This document shows, piece by piece, positions 28,540-36,941 of a DNA stretch of 64,000 nucleotides (the first letter of the stretch is position 1; every line of letters starts with the position of its first letter). The notes beneath the pieces are model-generated. The model did not search any database and was not told the DNA's origin. It saw nothing but the letters and a program-made list of their open reading frames with translations. The stretch covers positions 496,001 through 560,000 of the forward strand of contig NZ_FUKN01000014.1 in NCBI RefSeq assembly GCF_900163785.1. The letters are read 5' to 3'. The stretch is from Psychrobacter sp. JB385. Lineage in GTDB: Bacteria; Pseudomonadota; Gammaproteobacteria; Pseudomonadales; Moraxellaceae. The translations under genes were made by a program, and so were the position numbers.

Positions 28540-29298
28540 TTATTGTACCTGTAATCTGCGAAAGCTCTCATAGTGGTCGACAGTCAGATAGTAGACGGTC
28601 GGAGGATAGCCACCAGTGACGATGCGCCTCGCACCGCGATGTGACAAGCCAGGGGTAGGGACGGTATATTCGCGGTAATAGCCTTGCGACTGTGCTGGCA
28701 GTTTGCCTTCACGATTATAAAAGGTTGTGCCGTCTTTTTGCGGATACGGAAATGGGCCGCCTTGTTGAATCAGCGCAATCGTCTTATCGACTTGCGCATC
28801 ACCCGTGATATTGAGAGTAGGCGCTTGGTCTGAAGTTTCGGAGAATGAGTGTGATACCGCAGGCGTGGCATTATCAGCAAAGAGAGAAGAGGTGAAGTCC
28901 CCAAAGGCATACACGGCAACCGCGATAAAGGCCATGAGAATAAATAAAGTAGATACAACGCTCTTTTTGGGTTGCTCATGGCGGCGAGTGCTTAGATCGT
29001 CTTGAGAATAATGCTTGCCTTGAGAGTACTGATTTCGGGCAGTAGGGCTAAATGCATGCTGAGGAGGGGCTACGTCCATATCCTCGACTATACTCAAGGA
29101 AGTAGAGGTAACTTCTGTGGCTCTTAACTGGTTTTTCGCATTGCGTTCACTATTGAAGTATACCTGTTGGCCGATAGAGATAGGATACGATAAGCGAACC
29201 TTACTCACGTGAAAAAACACGTCTTCACTTTGGTTATCTACCTCGATAAAGCCATAGCCTTTTTCTTGATACCAGCGTTTAATTTTGCCACTCTGCAT
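28540..29298 (-). CDS. Cold-shock domain / transmembrane / microbial RNase (Sa-barnase type) fusion
   Basis: 252 aa with three parts. Residues 1-66 are a cold-shock domain with RNP motifs KGYGFIEV (13-20) and DVFFH (26-30). A polar linker (70-112) ends in a basic cluster, then a single membrane segment at about 113-132. Residues 165-252 match guanyl-specific RNases: GGPFPYPQKDGTTFYNREG, then E210 in YYREYTV, R221 and R225 in HRGARR, and H242 in VDHYESF, aligning with E54, R65, R69 and H85 of RNase Sa. The basic residues before the membrane segment predict N-inside, RNase-outside topology. The next gene encodes a barstar homologue. This looks like a membrane-tethered RNase toxin or exported nuclease with cytoplasmic immunity. 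Confidence 0.88.
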   Translation of the reverse strand: MQSGKIKRWYQEKGYGFIEVDNQSEDVFFHVSKVRLSYPISIGQQVYFNSERNAKNQLRATEVTSTSLSIVEDMDVAPPQHAFSPTARNQYSQGKHYSQDDLSTRRHEQPKKSVVSTLFILMAFIAVAVYAFGDFTSSLFADNATPAVSHSFSETSDQAPTLNITGDAQVDKTIALIQQGGPFPYPQKDGTTFYNREGKLPAQSQGYYREYTVPTPGLSHRGARRIVTGGYPPTVYYLTVDHYESFRRLQVQ

Positions 29299-29371
29299 GG
29301 GCCCGTTTCCTCTAAACTCGTCTATGATGCAAAAAATACTGATACGGCTGCCAAATATATCGAGCGTTAAT

Positions 29372-29405
29372 AAAAAAACGCCAGCGATTGGGCTGACGTT
29401 TTTTT
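29372..29405 (-). terminator. proA terminator
   Basis: A 14-bp stem with one G-U pair (AAAAAAACGCCAGC against GCTGACGTTTTTTT, loop GATTGG). It lies between proA and the RNase gene, so the RNase/barstar pair is transcribed from its own promoter in 29299-29371. Confidence 0.88.
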
Positions 29406-29470
29406 TATCAATTATACTGTAAATTAGACGCTATATGGTAGGTTACCAGCCAAAATGCAGAGGCCATACA

Positions 29471-30772
29471 TTAAGCACGCGTCTCACCATGACCATAAAC
29501 AATCCATTTTTGTGATGTGAGACCTTCAAGACCAACAGGGCCACGAGCATGGATCTTATCAGTTGAGATACCAATCTCTGCACCCAATCCGTACTCAAAA
29601 CCATCTGCAAAACGGCTAGAGGCATTGATCATCACGCTTGCAGAGTCCACTTCACGGATGAAGCGCTGCGACTTAGTATAGTTGTCAGTAATAATCACAT
29701 CCGTATGATGACTGCCATGAGTGTTGATGTGATCAATTGCCTCGTCAATACCTGATACGACTTTGACAGCCAAGATAGGCGCTAAGTATTCAGTGTCCCA
29801 ATCTTCAGCGGTCGCGGCAGATAGATGACCTTTTAAGGCATTATTGTCGTTTAAAATAGCCTGAGACTTGTCGTCAAGGCGCAGTTGCATGGCATCATCA
29901 GCCGCAATAATCGCTTCAGCAATTTTTGGTAATAGATTATCGGCGACTGATTCATCAACCAACAGTGTCTCCATAGTGTTACAAGTACCATAGCGGTGCG
30001 TTTTTGCATTGACGCTCACCTTGATAGCGATTTGGGCATCTGCATCACTATCAATAAAGGTATGGCAGTTACCATCTAGATGCTTAATCACAGGCACACG
30101 CGCGTCACGACTGATACGTTCAATCAGACCTTTACCACCGCGTGGTACGATAACGTCGACATAATCAGTCATGGTAATCAGTTCACCGACAGCGGCGCGA
30201 TCAGTCGTTTGTAAGACTTGCACAATGTGCTCAGACAGCCCAACTTTTTGTAGACCCTCCAAGATACACTTGGCAATCGCTTGATTGGATTCAAACGCTT
30301 CTGAACCGCCTCGCAAGATAATCGCATTACCTGATTTTAGGGCCAGTGACGCCGCCTCTAACGTCACATTAGGACGCGACTCATAGATCATACCAACCAC
30401 GCCAAGCGGCACGCGCATTTTTCCCAAATGAATGCCTGATGGCTGATAAGTCATGTCAGTGACTTCACCAATAGGATCTGGTAACGCCGCCACATCCTTT
30501 AAACCTTGTAACATGCCATCAAAACGCGCGTCGTTTAGTTCAAGACGATCAAGTAACGCGGCATCCAAATCGTTGCTTTTACCCTTATCCATGTCAATTT
30601 TATTGGCAGATAAGATATCTTGTTTCGCCGCTTCTAATACATCGTGAATTGCCATTAGCGCTGAGTTTTTATCACCCGTATTGGCAGCAGCGAGCGCCCG
30701 TGAAGCAGCTCGGGCCTGTTTGCCAACAGTGTGCATATAAGTGGTTACGTCTGTGGTATTCGCTTGGCTCAT
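29471..30772 (-). CDS. proA: Gamma-glutamyl phosphate reductase (ProA)
   Basis: Second enzyme of proline biosynthesis, reducing gamma-glutamyl phosphate to glutamate-5-semialdehyde with NADPH. 433 aa aldehyde-dehydrogenase fold. Evidence includes [17 protein letters not shown] (121-137), [25 protein letters not shown], and the catalytic cysteine C264 in [13 protein letters not shown]. The C-terminal [21 protein letters not shown] is typical. It stands alone; proB is not in the window. It has its own terminator. Confidence 0.95.
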   Translation of the reverse strand: MSQANTTDVTTYMHTVGKQARAASRALAAANTGDKNSALMAIHDVLEAAKQDILSANKIDMDKGKSNDLDAALLDRLELNDARFDGMLQGLKDVAALPDPIGEVTDMTYQPSGIHLGKMRVPLGVVGMIYESRPNVTLEAASLALKSGNAIILRGGSEAFESNQAIAKCILEGLQKVGLSEHIVQVLQTTDRAAVGELITMTDYVDVIVPRGGKGLIERISRDARVPVIKHLDGNCHTFIDSDADAQIAIKVSVNAKTHRYGTCNTMETLLVDESVADNLLPKIAEAIIAADDAMQLRLDDKSQAILNDNNALKGHLSAATAEDWDTEYLAPILAVKVVSGIDEAIDHINTHGSHHTDVIITDNYTKSQRFIREVDSASVMINASSRFADGFEYGLGAEIGISTDKIHARGPVGLEGLTSQKWIVYGHGETRA

Positions 30773-31143
30773 AAATTATTTTCCTTATATAGTGATTGAT
30801 GTTTTAAATATGAAAAAGTGCCTAAAGGCAAAAATGTAACAGAAAGAAAATTTGTATGCCCATAAGACATTATGCTATTTAACATAGAGGAGATTGGGGC
30901 GATAGTAAAGATGGTTTTGTGAACAAATACCTTTCATAAAAGGTAATTATTTTTCTTTTTACACTCATCTTGTCCGTTTTGTCTGTGACTTCCCTATGAT
31001 GTCACAATATAGGCAATATCCGTTGCATCGTTACGAGCCTTAACAGAACTGAGGTGTAACTACTAAGGTAGACTTGAATAATCCTGAGTATAGTGAGGCA
31101 TTAGTACCAATCAGATACTCGTAATTATTAATGGAGCAGAACA
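30773..31143. other. Divergent spacer between proA and a small lipoprotein gene
   Basis: 371 AT-rich bases with the two divergent promoters, neither clearly resolved. Ribosome-binding site GGAG at 31133-31136 serves the lipoprotein. No other structure was recognised. Confidence 0.4.
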
Positions 31144-31461
31144 ATGAAGATTAACAATAATAGTGGCAAAAAAACTTGGATGACCGTGGGTTTGGTGGCG
31201 GCCGCATTAACATTGGGCGCTTGTGGTAAAAAAGATGAAGCACCCATGGAGACCGAAACGGCAGTTGACGCACAGACAGCGGTAGAAGATGGCGCAACTG
31301 GTGTAGCAACAGCAAATGATGATGTGGCAGTCGCTAGTGCCAATGATGGCAGCACAGATGATGTGGCGGTGGCAAGTGCCAACGATGAAGTCACCGTAGG
31401 CGCTGATGACAAAGAAATGCTCGATGGTACTGAAGATTCAGAGCACGTTTCGACCTACTAA
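31144..31461 (+). CDS. Small acidic lipoprotein of unknown function
   Basis: 105 aa. A lipoprotein signal (hydrophobic 13-26) ends in LGAC, giving lipidated C27. The mature part is highly acidic and Ala/Val/Asp-rich, with DDVAVASAND occurring twice (about 59-68 and 76-85). No domain is recognisable. A GGAG ribosome-binding site and a strong terminator make it a genuine single gene. Its function cannot be inferred; it may be an abundant envelope lipoprotein. Confidence 0.75.
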   Translation: MKINNNSGKKTWMTVGLVAAALTLGACGKKDEAPMETETAVDAQTAVEDGATGVATANDDVAVASANDGSTDDVAVASANDEVTVGADDKEMLDGTEDSEHVSTY

Positions 31462-31505
31462 GCCCTCGCTCAGATAACGTCACGTCCAGTACATTTAAAT
31501 GATAA

Positions 31506-31549
31506 AATAAAGCCCAAAGCTGTCAATGCAGTTTGGGCTTTATTTTTTT
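31506..31549 (+). terminator. Terminator of the small lipoprotein gene
   Basis: A 13-bp stem (AATAAAGCCCAAA against TTTGGGCTTTATT), extended inward by CTG/CAG with one bulge, followed by a T run. Confidence 0.9.
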
Positions 31550-31761
31550 GTTTGCTTAGACCGACTAGGCTTATACAAGATTTGCCTTTTTACCGCTCAA
31601 TAAGAGACAATATGACATTTTACTTTTTGTCTTGTCAGTCATAGTGGTATCACCATAATACTATGGTTGACAGTTATACTATGTAAAACGAATCTGTATA
31701 CGACATGTCTGTCTCTTTTTATTGACGTTTTCACTCATATTTATTGGAAGTCTGCTAAACC

Positions 31762-32559
31762 ATGCTTGATACTGCAAAAAATCCGACTCGGCCTATCGCC
31801 TTAGATTTACAAGACGTCCATAAAAGCTACGGCTCACTCGCAGTGCTAAAAGGGGTGTCACTCACTGCATACGATGGTGATGTTATCTCTATTTTGGGCT
31901 CCTCTGGCTCAGGCAAATCTACTTTGCTACGCTGCATCAATTTGCTCGAAAAGCCAAATCAAGGTCGTATCATTATTGGTAATGATGAGCTGATTTTGAA
32001 ACCTGCTAAATCAGGTGAGTTGCAAGCCGCAGACACAAAGCAGCTCGAAAGCCTGCGTGCTCGGGTAGGGTTTGTTTTTCAGAACTTTAACTTGTGGCCG
32101 CACAAAACAATTTTGCAAAACATTATTGAAGGGCCAACGCAGGTTCTCAAGATCAAGAAAGCCCAAGCGATTAGTGATGCAGAAAAGCTACTGGATAAAG
32201 TCGGTTTGCTGGATAAAAAAGATGCGTATCCAGCGAATCTCTCTGGTGGTCAACGCCAGCGTGTGGCTATCGCTCGAGCGCTTGCCATGCAGCCACAAGT
32301 CCTCTTGTTTGATGAGCCGACCTCAGCGCTAGACCCTGAGCTGGTCAATGAGGTACTGGCTGTTATGAGAGAGTTGGCGGAAGAAGGCCGTACCATGCTG
32401 ATTGTCACTCATGAGATGCGTTTTGCTCGAGAAGTCTCTAGCAAAGTCGTTTTTTTACATCAAGGCGTGATTGAGGAGATTGGTACTCCTGAGCAAGTAT
32501 TTGATAATCCTACCTCTGAGCGTGTCAAAGACTTCATGGCATCGCATCGTCAGAACTAG
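31762..32559 (+). CDS. Polar amino-acid ABC transporter, ATP-binding protein
   Basis: ATPase of the HisP/GlnQ/ArtP class, 265 aa. Walker A is GSSGSGKST (about 48-56), the Q-loop lies in [11 protein letters not shown], the ABC signature is [17 protein letters not shown], Walker B is [14 protein letters not shown], and the H-loop lies in IVTHEM. It begins a locus with three binding lipoproteins and two permeases on the same strand. The 347-base gap after it holds a hairpin, so stoichiometry with the downstream genes may be set by processing or separate promoters. Histidine or arginine-type substrates are likely from family, but not proven. Confidence 0.92.
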   Translation: MLDTAKNPTRPIALDLQDVHKSYGSLAVLKGVSLTAYDGDVISILGSSGSGKSTLLRCINLLEKPNQGRIIIGNDELILKPAKSGELQAADTKQLESLRARVGFVFQNFNLWPHKTILQNIIEGPTQVLKIKKAQAISDAEKLLDKVGLLDKKDAYPANLSGGQRQRVAIARALAMQPQVLLFDEPTSALDPELVNEVLAVMRELAEEGRTMLIVTHEMRFAREVSSKVVFLHQGVIEEIGTPEQVFDNPTSERVKDFMASHRQN

Positions 32560-32632
32560 TCTTATATTTAAGCGTATAGTCTTTAAAAGACTGGTATTCA
32601 AAAATCTGGTCCTCAAACACCGTATTCAAAGC

Positions 32633-32661
32633 CTAGGGTGATAACAATTTTATCATCCTAG
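32633..32661 (+). promoter_or_regulatory. Hairpin between ABC ATPase and first binding protein
   Basis: A 12-bp stem with one G-U pair: CTAGGGTGATAA (32633-32644) against 32650-32661, loop CAATT. No T run follows, so it is more likely an mRNA stability or processing element than a terminator. The rest of the 347-base gap (32560-32906) shows no gene. Confidence 0.5.
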
Positions 32662-32906
32662 TGTCTTGCAGAACCCGTCAATAAATACTTCATAAGTCAC
32701 GCTCACTGTTTATTACACTTTAATGACAGTTGGTATGCAAAATGTTTGTTTTTGATATTTGAGTCAGGTATTATCAGAAAGCTTACCGACAGCCAGTGAT
32801 AGTAGGCTTCGGTATATTCTACGCTTTATATTGCTTGTCTGGCAGGGACGTCAGAAAACAAAACATCAGAACCTCGTATTAAAACCCATCAGAATTTAAG
32901 GAATAT

Positions 32907-33707
32907 ATGATGTCGAATTCTCGCCTATTGTGGTCATCGATGACTATTACCGCCGCGTTAATGCTAAGTGCTTGTAGTCAACCTGCTAATGATGCTACGG
33001 ATGCCGGCGCTGATGCAGCGGCAGCAGACACGTCTGGCAAGACCATTCGTATCGCAACCGAGGGCGCTTACCCTCCTTTTAACTATACCAATGCCGATGG
33101 CAGCTTGGCAGGTTATGATATAGATGTGGCTAACGCTTTGTGTAAGCAGATGGAAGCCAAATGTGAAATCGTTGCTCAAGATTGGGACGGTATCATTCCT
33201 GGTCTGTTGGCACAAAAATATGACGCGGTTGTGGCGGGTATGTCGATCACGCCTGAACGCCAAGAAAAGGTTGATTTTACCGAACCTTACTTCGCCAATA
33301 CCATGGTTTGGCTGACCAGTACCGACGGCAAATTTGATCCGAAGGCGATTAGTAACTTGACGCTTGGTGGTCAACGTTCAACCACGCCTGGTGCGTATCT
33401 ACAAGACAACTATGAAGGCAAAAACGGTAATACCGTGCAGTTGTATGACAATTACGACAATGCCTATCTAGATTTGAAGTCTGGTCGTAGTGATGCCGTA
33501 TTGGCAGAAAAAGTATCTGCAAAATCATGGTTGGCAGACAACCCTGAAGGCTTCGGTATTGTTGGTGATGAAATCGACAATGACGATAATATTGCCATTG
33601 CTGTTCGTAAAGGTGATGCCCTCAGAGACGACTTTAATAAAGCGCTTAGTGAAATCCGTAGTAATGGTGAACTGGCACGTCTTGAGCAAGCGAACTTTGG
33701 TCAATAA
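32907..33707 (+). CDS. Polar amino-acid ABC transporter binding lipoprotein, copy 1
   Basis: 266 aa cluster-3 solute-binding protein. The lipoprotein signal ends in LSAC. The mature protein opens IRIATEGAYPPFNYTNADG, then AGYDIDVANALC, QDWDGIIPGLLAQKYDAVVAGMSITPERQ and VDFTEPYF. These are the ligand-pocket landmarks of Lys/Arg/Orn- and His-binding proteins. It is the first of three tandem paralogues. AAGGA precedes the ATGATG start; either ATG is possible. It is tethered to the inner membrane and delivers ligand to the permease pair at 36.2-37.7 kb. Confidence 0.9.
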   Translation: MMSNSRLLWSSMTITAALMLSACSQPANDATDAGADAAAADTSGKTIRIATEGAYPPFNYTNADGSLAGYDIDVANALCKQMEAKCEIVAQDWDGIIPGLLAQKYDAVVAGMSITPERQEKVDFTEPYFANTMVWLTSTDGKFDPKAISNLTLGGQRSTTPGAYLQDNYEGKNGNTVQLYDNYDNAYLDLKSGRSDAVLAEKVSAKSWLADNPEGFGIVGDEIDNDDNIAIAVRKGDALRDDFNKALSEIRSNGELARLEQANFGQ

Positions 33708-33757
33708 TCCTCTATTGGTCCATAATCTTCTGATTGAAAAACGAAGGAATAGCAAAC

Positions 33758-34717
33758 ATGACAATATCCATGACATCATCTTTAAAACATAAGTCTCTAA
33801 AAAGCAAAGCGTTTTGGCTGGCACCACTCAGTGCCGCGCTATTAATGCTGGCAGGCTGTAACAATAGCTCAGCGCCAGAAGAAGGTGCTGCTACTGATAC
33901 GCAAGCTGATGCACCATTGAACATAAAAATTGCCACCGAATCGAGCTATAAGCCATTTAGCTATACAGATGCTGATGGCAAATTGATTGGCTATGAGATC
34001 GAGCTGGTCGATGCTTTGTGTGCGCAAATGCAGGCGAAGTGTGACATTATTTCTCAAGATTGGGATGGCCTGATTCCAGGACTAAACGCGCAGAAATTTG
34101 ATGCCGTTATCGCTGGTATGACAATCACCCCTGAACGTCAAGAAGTCGTCGAATTTAGCGACCCGTATTTTCATACTGGTATTATTTTGATCGGTAAAAA
34201 AGGCGATGACGTCAGTGTGGCAGATTTAAAGGGCCAGCCTATCGCTTCACAGCGTTCAACCGTCGCCTCACAATACCTGCAAGATGAGCATGCCGATGCT
34301 GACATCAAGCTTTATGATACCCAAGACAATGCGTATCTGGATCTGACGTCAGGTCGTGTACGTGCCATGATGTCTGATAAAGTCACGGGTGTGGATTGGT
34401 TAAAAACCGACGCGGGCAAAGGTTATGAAATAAAAGGCCAAGAAATCATTACTGACCAAGATGCCATGGGTATTGCGTTCCGTAAGGGTGATCCACTGAT
34501 TGCTAAGTTCAACAAAGCGTTGGCTGAGTTAAAAGAAAAAGGGACTTATGATCAGATCACTGGCAGTTATTTTGGCACCAGCTCAACCGCTGCTGCACAA
34601 AAAGCAGCCGCTACTACAGGCGTAGAAAAAGCCGTAGTGGTTGAAGGGGACAACGCCAATGTTGATGGCAATGCTGTTATTGCCAAAGAAGAGCAAGCAG
34701 AAGTCGCGACCAACTAA
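33758..34717 (+). CDS. Polar amino-acid ABC transporter binding lipoprotein, copy 2
   Basis: 319 aa paralogue of the flanking binding proteins. The lipobox is LAGC. Core motifs are IKIATESSYKPFSYTDADGK, QDWDGLIPGLNAQKFDAVIAGMTITPERQ and VEFSDPYF. It is the most diverged of the three: E-S-S-Y replaces E-G-A-Y in the pocket-facing first motif. It also carries an extra Ala/Val-rich C-terminal tail of about 45 residues after the domain. I chose ATG 33758, with AAGGA at 33744-33748; a TTG at 33734 lies upstream of that site. The motif changes suggest a different ligand preference. Confidence 0.9.
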   Translation: MTISMTSSLKHKSLKSKAFWLAPLSAALLMLAGCNNSSAPEEGAATDTQADAPLNIKIATESSYKPFSYTDADGKLIGYEIELVDALCAQMQAKCDIISQDWDGLIPGLNAQKFDAVIAGMTITPERQEVVEFSDPYFHTGIILIGKKGDDVSVADLKGQPIASQRSTVASQYLQDEHADADIKLYDTQDNAYLDLTSGRVRAMMSDKVTGVDWLKTDAGKGYEIKGQEIITDQDAMGIAFRKGDPLIAKFNKALAELKEKGTYDQITGSYFGTSSTAAAQKAAATTGVEKAVVVEGDNANVDGNAVIAKEEQAEVATN

Positions 34718-34764
34718 TACTGTTGTGCCGTTTATAGAAGCAACTTTAAATGATGAGCAGATCT

Positions 34765-34793
34765 GGCAATGCGTGTATCGCATTGCCATTTTA
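34765..34793 (+). terminator. Hairpin between binding proteins 2 and 3
   Basis: A perfect 9-bp stem, GGCAATGCG/CGCATTGCC, loop TGTAT, followed by ATTTTAT. The T run is weak, so it could be a partial terminator tuning expression of copy 3. Confidence 0.55.
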
Positions 34794-34836
34794 TAATGTG
34801 AAGCGTTATTTTTATTGGTAAATATCAAGGATGATC

Positions 34837-35757
34837 ATGAGCGTTCGTTTTGACCACTATGCGGTAACCAAAAAATCTGTAACCGAAAAAGCAGCCGTTG
34901 CTACAGGTATAAAGGCACGACATTTACCCCTGTCGTTAGCCGCAATGATGGTGGTATTTGCATTGACAGGTTGTGGTAATGGTCAAAATAATACTACGGA
35001 TACAGCGACTCAGGATAAAGCCGCATCAGGCGATATCTTGCGTATCGCTACCGAAGGCGCGTATGCACCTTTTAACTATACCAGTCCTGATGGCACACTT
35101 GGCGGTTTTGATGTCGATATTGCCAATGCGTTATGTGCGGATATGAAAGTGACTTGTGACATCACCTCACAAGATTGGGACGGTATCATTCCTGGTCTAA
35201 AAGCGGGTAAATACGATGCGATTGTGGCTGCTATGTCAGTGACGCCTGAGCGCGCGCAACAAGTGAGCTTTACAGAGCCGTATTTTAGCAATACGCTGGT
35301 TTTTTTGGCCAAAAAAGACAGTAGCTTTGATCCGAGCAAAAGTGAAGATATCAATTCGCACTCAATCGCGGCTCAGCGCTCCACCATCTCTTCACAGTGG
35401 CTTGAAAAGGCATACCCAAAAGCGGAAATGAAACTTTATGACACTTTAAGTAATGCGTTTTTGGATTTGGGCTCAAGTCGGGTTGATGCAATGGTTTCTG
35501 ATAAGTTGCCAGCGTTAGAGTGGCTTGGCACCAAATCAGGCAGTGCTTATGCACTTAAAGGGGAAGAGATTGATATCAATGATAATTTTGCCATTGCTGT
35601 ACGTCCAAACGATGCATTACAAGCAAAGCTCAATCAGGCGTTGACCCATATCAAAGCTGATGGCACCTATGACAAAATCCATCAAAAGTATTTTGCGATT
35701 CCAAAAACAAGTGCAGCAGAAAATACAGCAACAGAGACAGACAAGCCAGCTGGATAA
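34837..35757 (+). CDS. Polar amino-acid ABC transporter binding lipoprotein, copy 3
   Basis: 306 aa. An unusually long N-terminal segment (about 28 residues) precedes the hydrophobic signal, which ends in LTGC. The mature domain has LRIATEGAYAPFNYTSPDG, GGFDVDIANALC, QDWDGIIPGLKAGKYDAIVAAMSVTPERAQ and VSFTEPYF, closest to copy 1. ATG 34837 is preferred because AAGG at 34827-34830 is 6 bases before it; ATG 34831 touches that site. A terminator follows, separating it from the permease genes. Confidence 0.88.
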   Translation: MSVRFDHYAVTKKSVTEKAAVATGIKARHLPLSLAAMMVVFALTGCGNGQNNTTDTATQDKAASGDILRIATEGAYAPFNYTSPDGTLGGFDVDIANALCADMKVTCDITSQDWDGIIPGLKAGKYDAIVAAMSVTPERAQQVSFTEPYFSNTLVFLAKKDSSFDPSKSEDINSHSIAAQRSTISSQWLEKAYPKAEMKLYDTLSNAFLDLGSSRVDAMVSDKLPALEWLGTKSGSAYALKGEEIDINDNFAIAVRPNDALQAKLNQALTHIKADGTYDKIHQKYFAIPKTSAAENTATETDKPAG

Positions 35758-35819
35758 TGATTAATCGTTTTGCACCATGATTGTTCTATGATTATTATGC
35801 TGCTGCTTAGGTTCATTTC

Positions 35820-35856
35820 AAAAAAGATATTGTCCCAGCGGCCGTATCTTTTTTTA
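35820..35856 (+). terminator. Terminator after the third binding protein
   Basis: A 10-bp AT-rich stem (AAAAAAGATA against TATCTTTTTT) with a 15-base GC-rich loop and a T run. Confidence 0.75.
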
Positions 35857-36194
35857 TGGGTCATTAAAATGCGCTGATTATGCCGTACTGATCGCCAGAT
35901 TTTTGTGAATATGGCTGATTTAACTCACGTTTAGGCGCATAAGTACCTATTTAGACACAGCTTTTACGCGTGAGTATTAACATAGCGCGTAGTGATTATG
36001 ATAAAATCAGCGCTCATTTCTACTGTGTCAATTTTCGCAGCCGTCATCGTATTGATTTGACGTCAGTTTATGACGCATAAGACCACCATGTGATCGGTCT
36101 AACATACGACTGTCAGCAGCGCTCAGCCATTGATGCTGATTCTTTTAACTCATATTTTGCAAATTGCTAATATAAAGAGACTGAGTGGATAATT
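35857..36194. other. Gap upstream of the permease genes
   Basis: About 340 bases without a gene. It probably contains the promoter of the permease pair, since a terminator stands on its left. I found no clear -35/-10 pair and no riboswitch. Confidence 0.4.
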
Positions 36195-36929
36195 GTGTTT
36201 GATTTACAAGGATTTGGCGCGCTATTACTAAGCGGCGCTACTGTCACCATCAAACTTGCCGTGACCAGTCTGGTCATTGGTATGGTTTTGGGACTACTCG
36301 GTGCCACAGCGAAGCTGTCAAATATTTGGCTGCTGCGTAAGATTGCGACTGTCTATACGGCGACCATGCGCGGTATTCCAGAGCTGTTGTTGGTACTGTT
36401 TATCTATTATGGCGGCTCTATACTGCTGATGACACTGCTCAAAAAATTCGGCTATAACGAATATATCGAGATCAGTGCATTCTGGGGCGGCGTTATGGCG
36501 CTGTCTATCGCTTTTGGTGCTTATGCGACCGAAATTTTTCGTATGTCGATTCAAGAGATTCCGATAGGGCAGAGTGAGGCGGCGCAAGCAATTGGTATGC
36601 GTCCTTTGCAGACGTTTTATCGTATTACTTTACCGCAAGTGTGGCAGATTGCTTTACCTGGTTTGGGTAACTTGTTTTTGGTATTGCTAAAAGATACGGC
36701 ATTGGTGTCGGTTGTGGGTCTAAAAGACATTATGTATCAGTCATCGCGTGCTGCTCAGTCAACGCAGCAGCCATTTACCTTTTATATGGCAGCCGCGATT
36801 ATTTATTTGGGTTTGACCATGTTGATTACCGGTTTTATGATGTGGCTTGAGTGGCGCGCCAATCCAGCGGCACGCTATGCCAAAAAAATAAGCCGTCAAT
36901 CAACTCACCGTCAATCGACCATAGGATAG
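36195..36929 (+). CDS. Polar amino-acid ABC transporter permease (HisQ/ArtQ type)
   Basis: 244 aa inner-membrane permease with about five hydrophobic segments. The start MFDLQGFGALLLSGATVTIKL is typical of HisQ/ArtQ. The EAA loop, which contacts the ATPase, reads EAAQAIGMRPLQTFYRITLPQ (about 131-151). TMRGIPELLLVLFIYYGG is the conserved R-G-[TI]-P segment. It starts with GTG and has only a weak ribosome-binding site. Twelve bases separate its stop from the second permease, so the two form an operon. Confidence 0.92.
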   Translation: MFDLQGFGALLLSGATVTIKLAVTSLVIGMVLGLLGATAKLSNIWLLRKIATVYTATMRGIPELLLVLFIYYGGSILLMTLLKKFGYNEYIEISAFWGGVMALSIAFGAYATEIFRMSIQEIPIGQSEAAQAIGMRPLQTFYRITLPQVWQIALPGLGNLFLVLLKDTALVSVVGLKDIMYQSSRAAQSTQQPFTFYMAAAIIYLGLTMLITGFMMWLEWRANPAARYAKKISRQSTHRQSTIG

Positions 36930-36941
36930 AGGAGAGATACT

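Noticed and set aside
31667-31672. TTGACA upstream of the ABC ATPase gene
   Set aside because: No acceptable -10 sequence at 16-18 bases, so I did not call a promoter.
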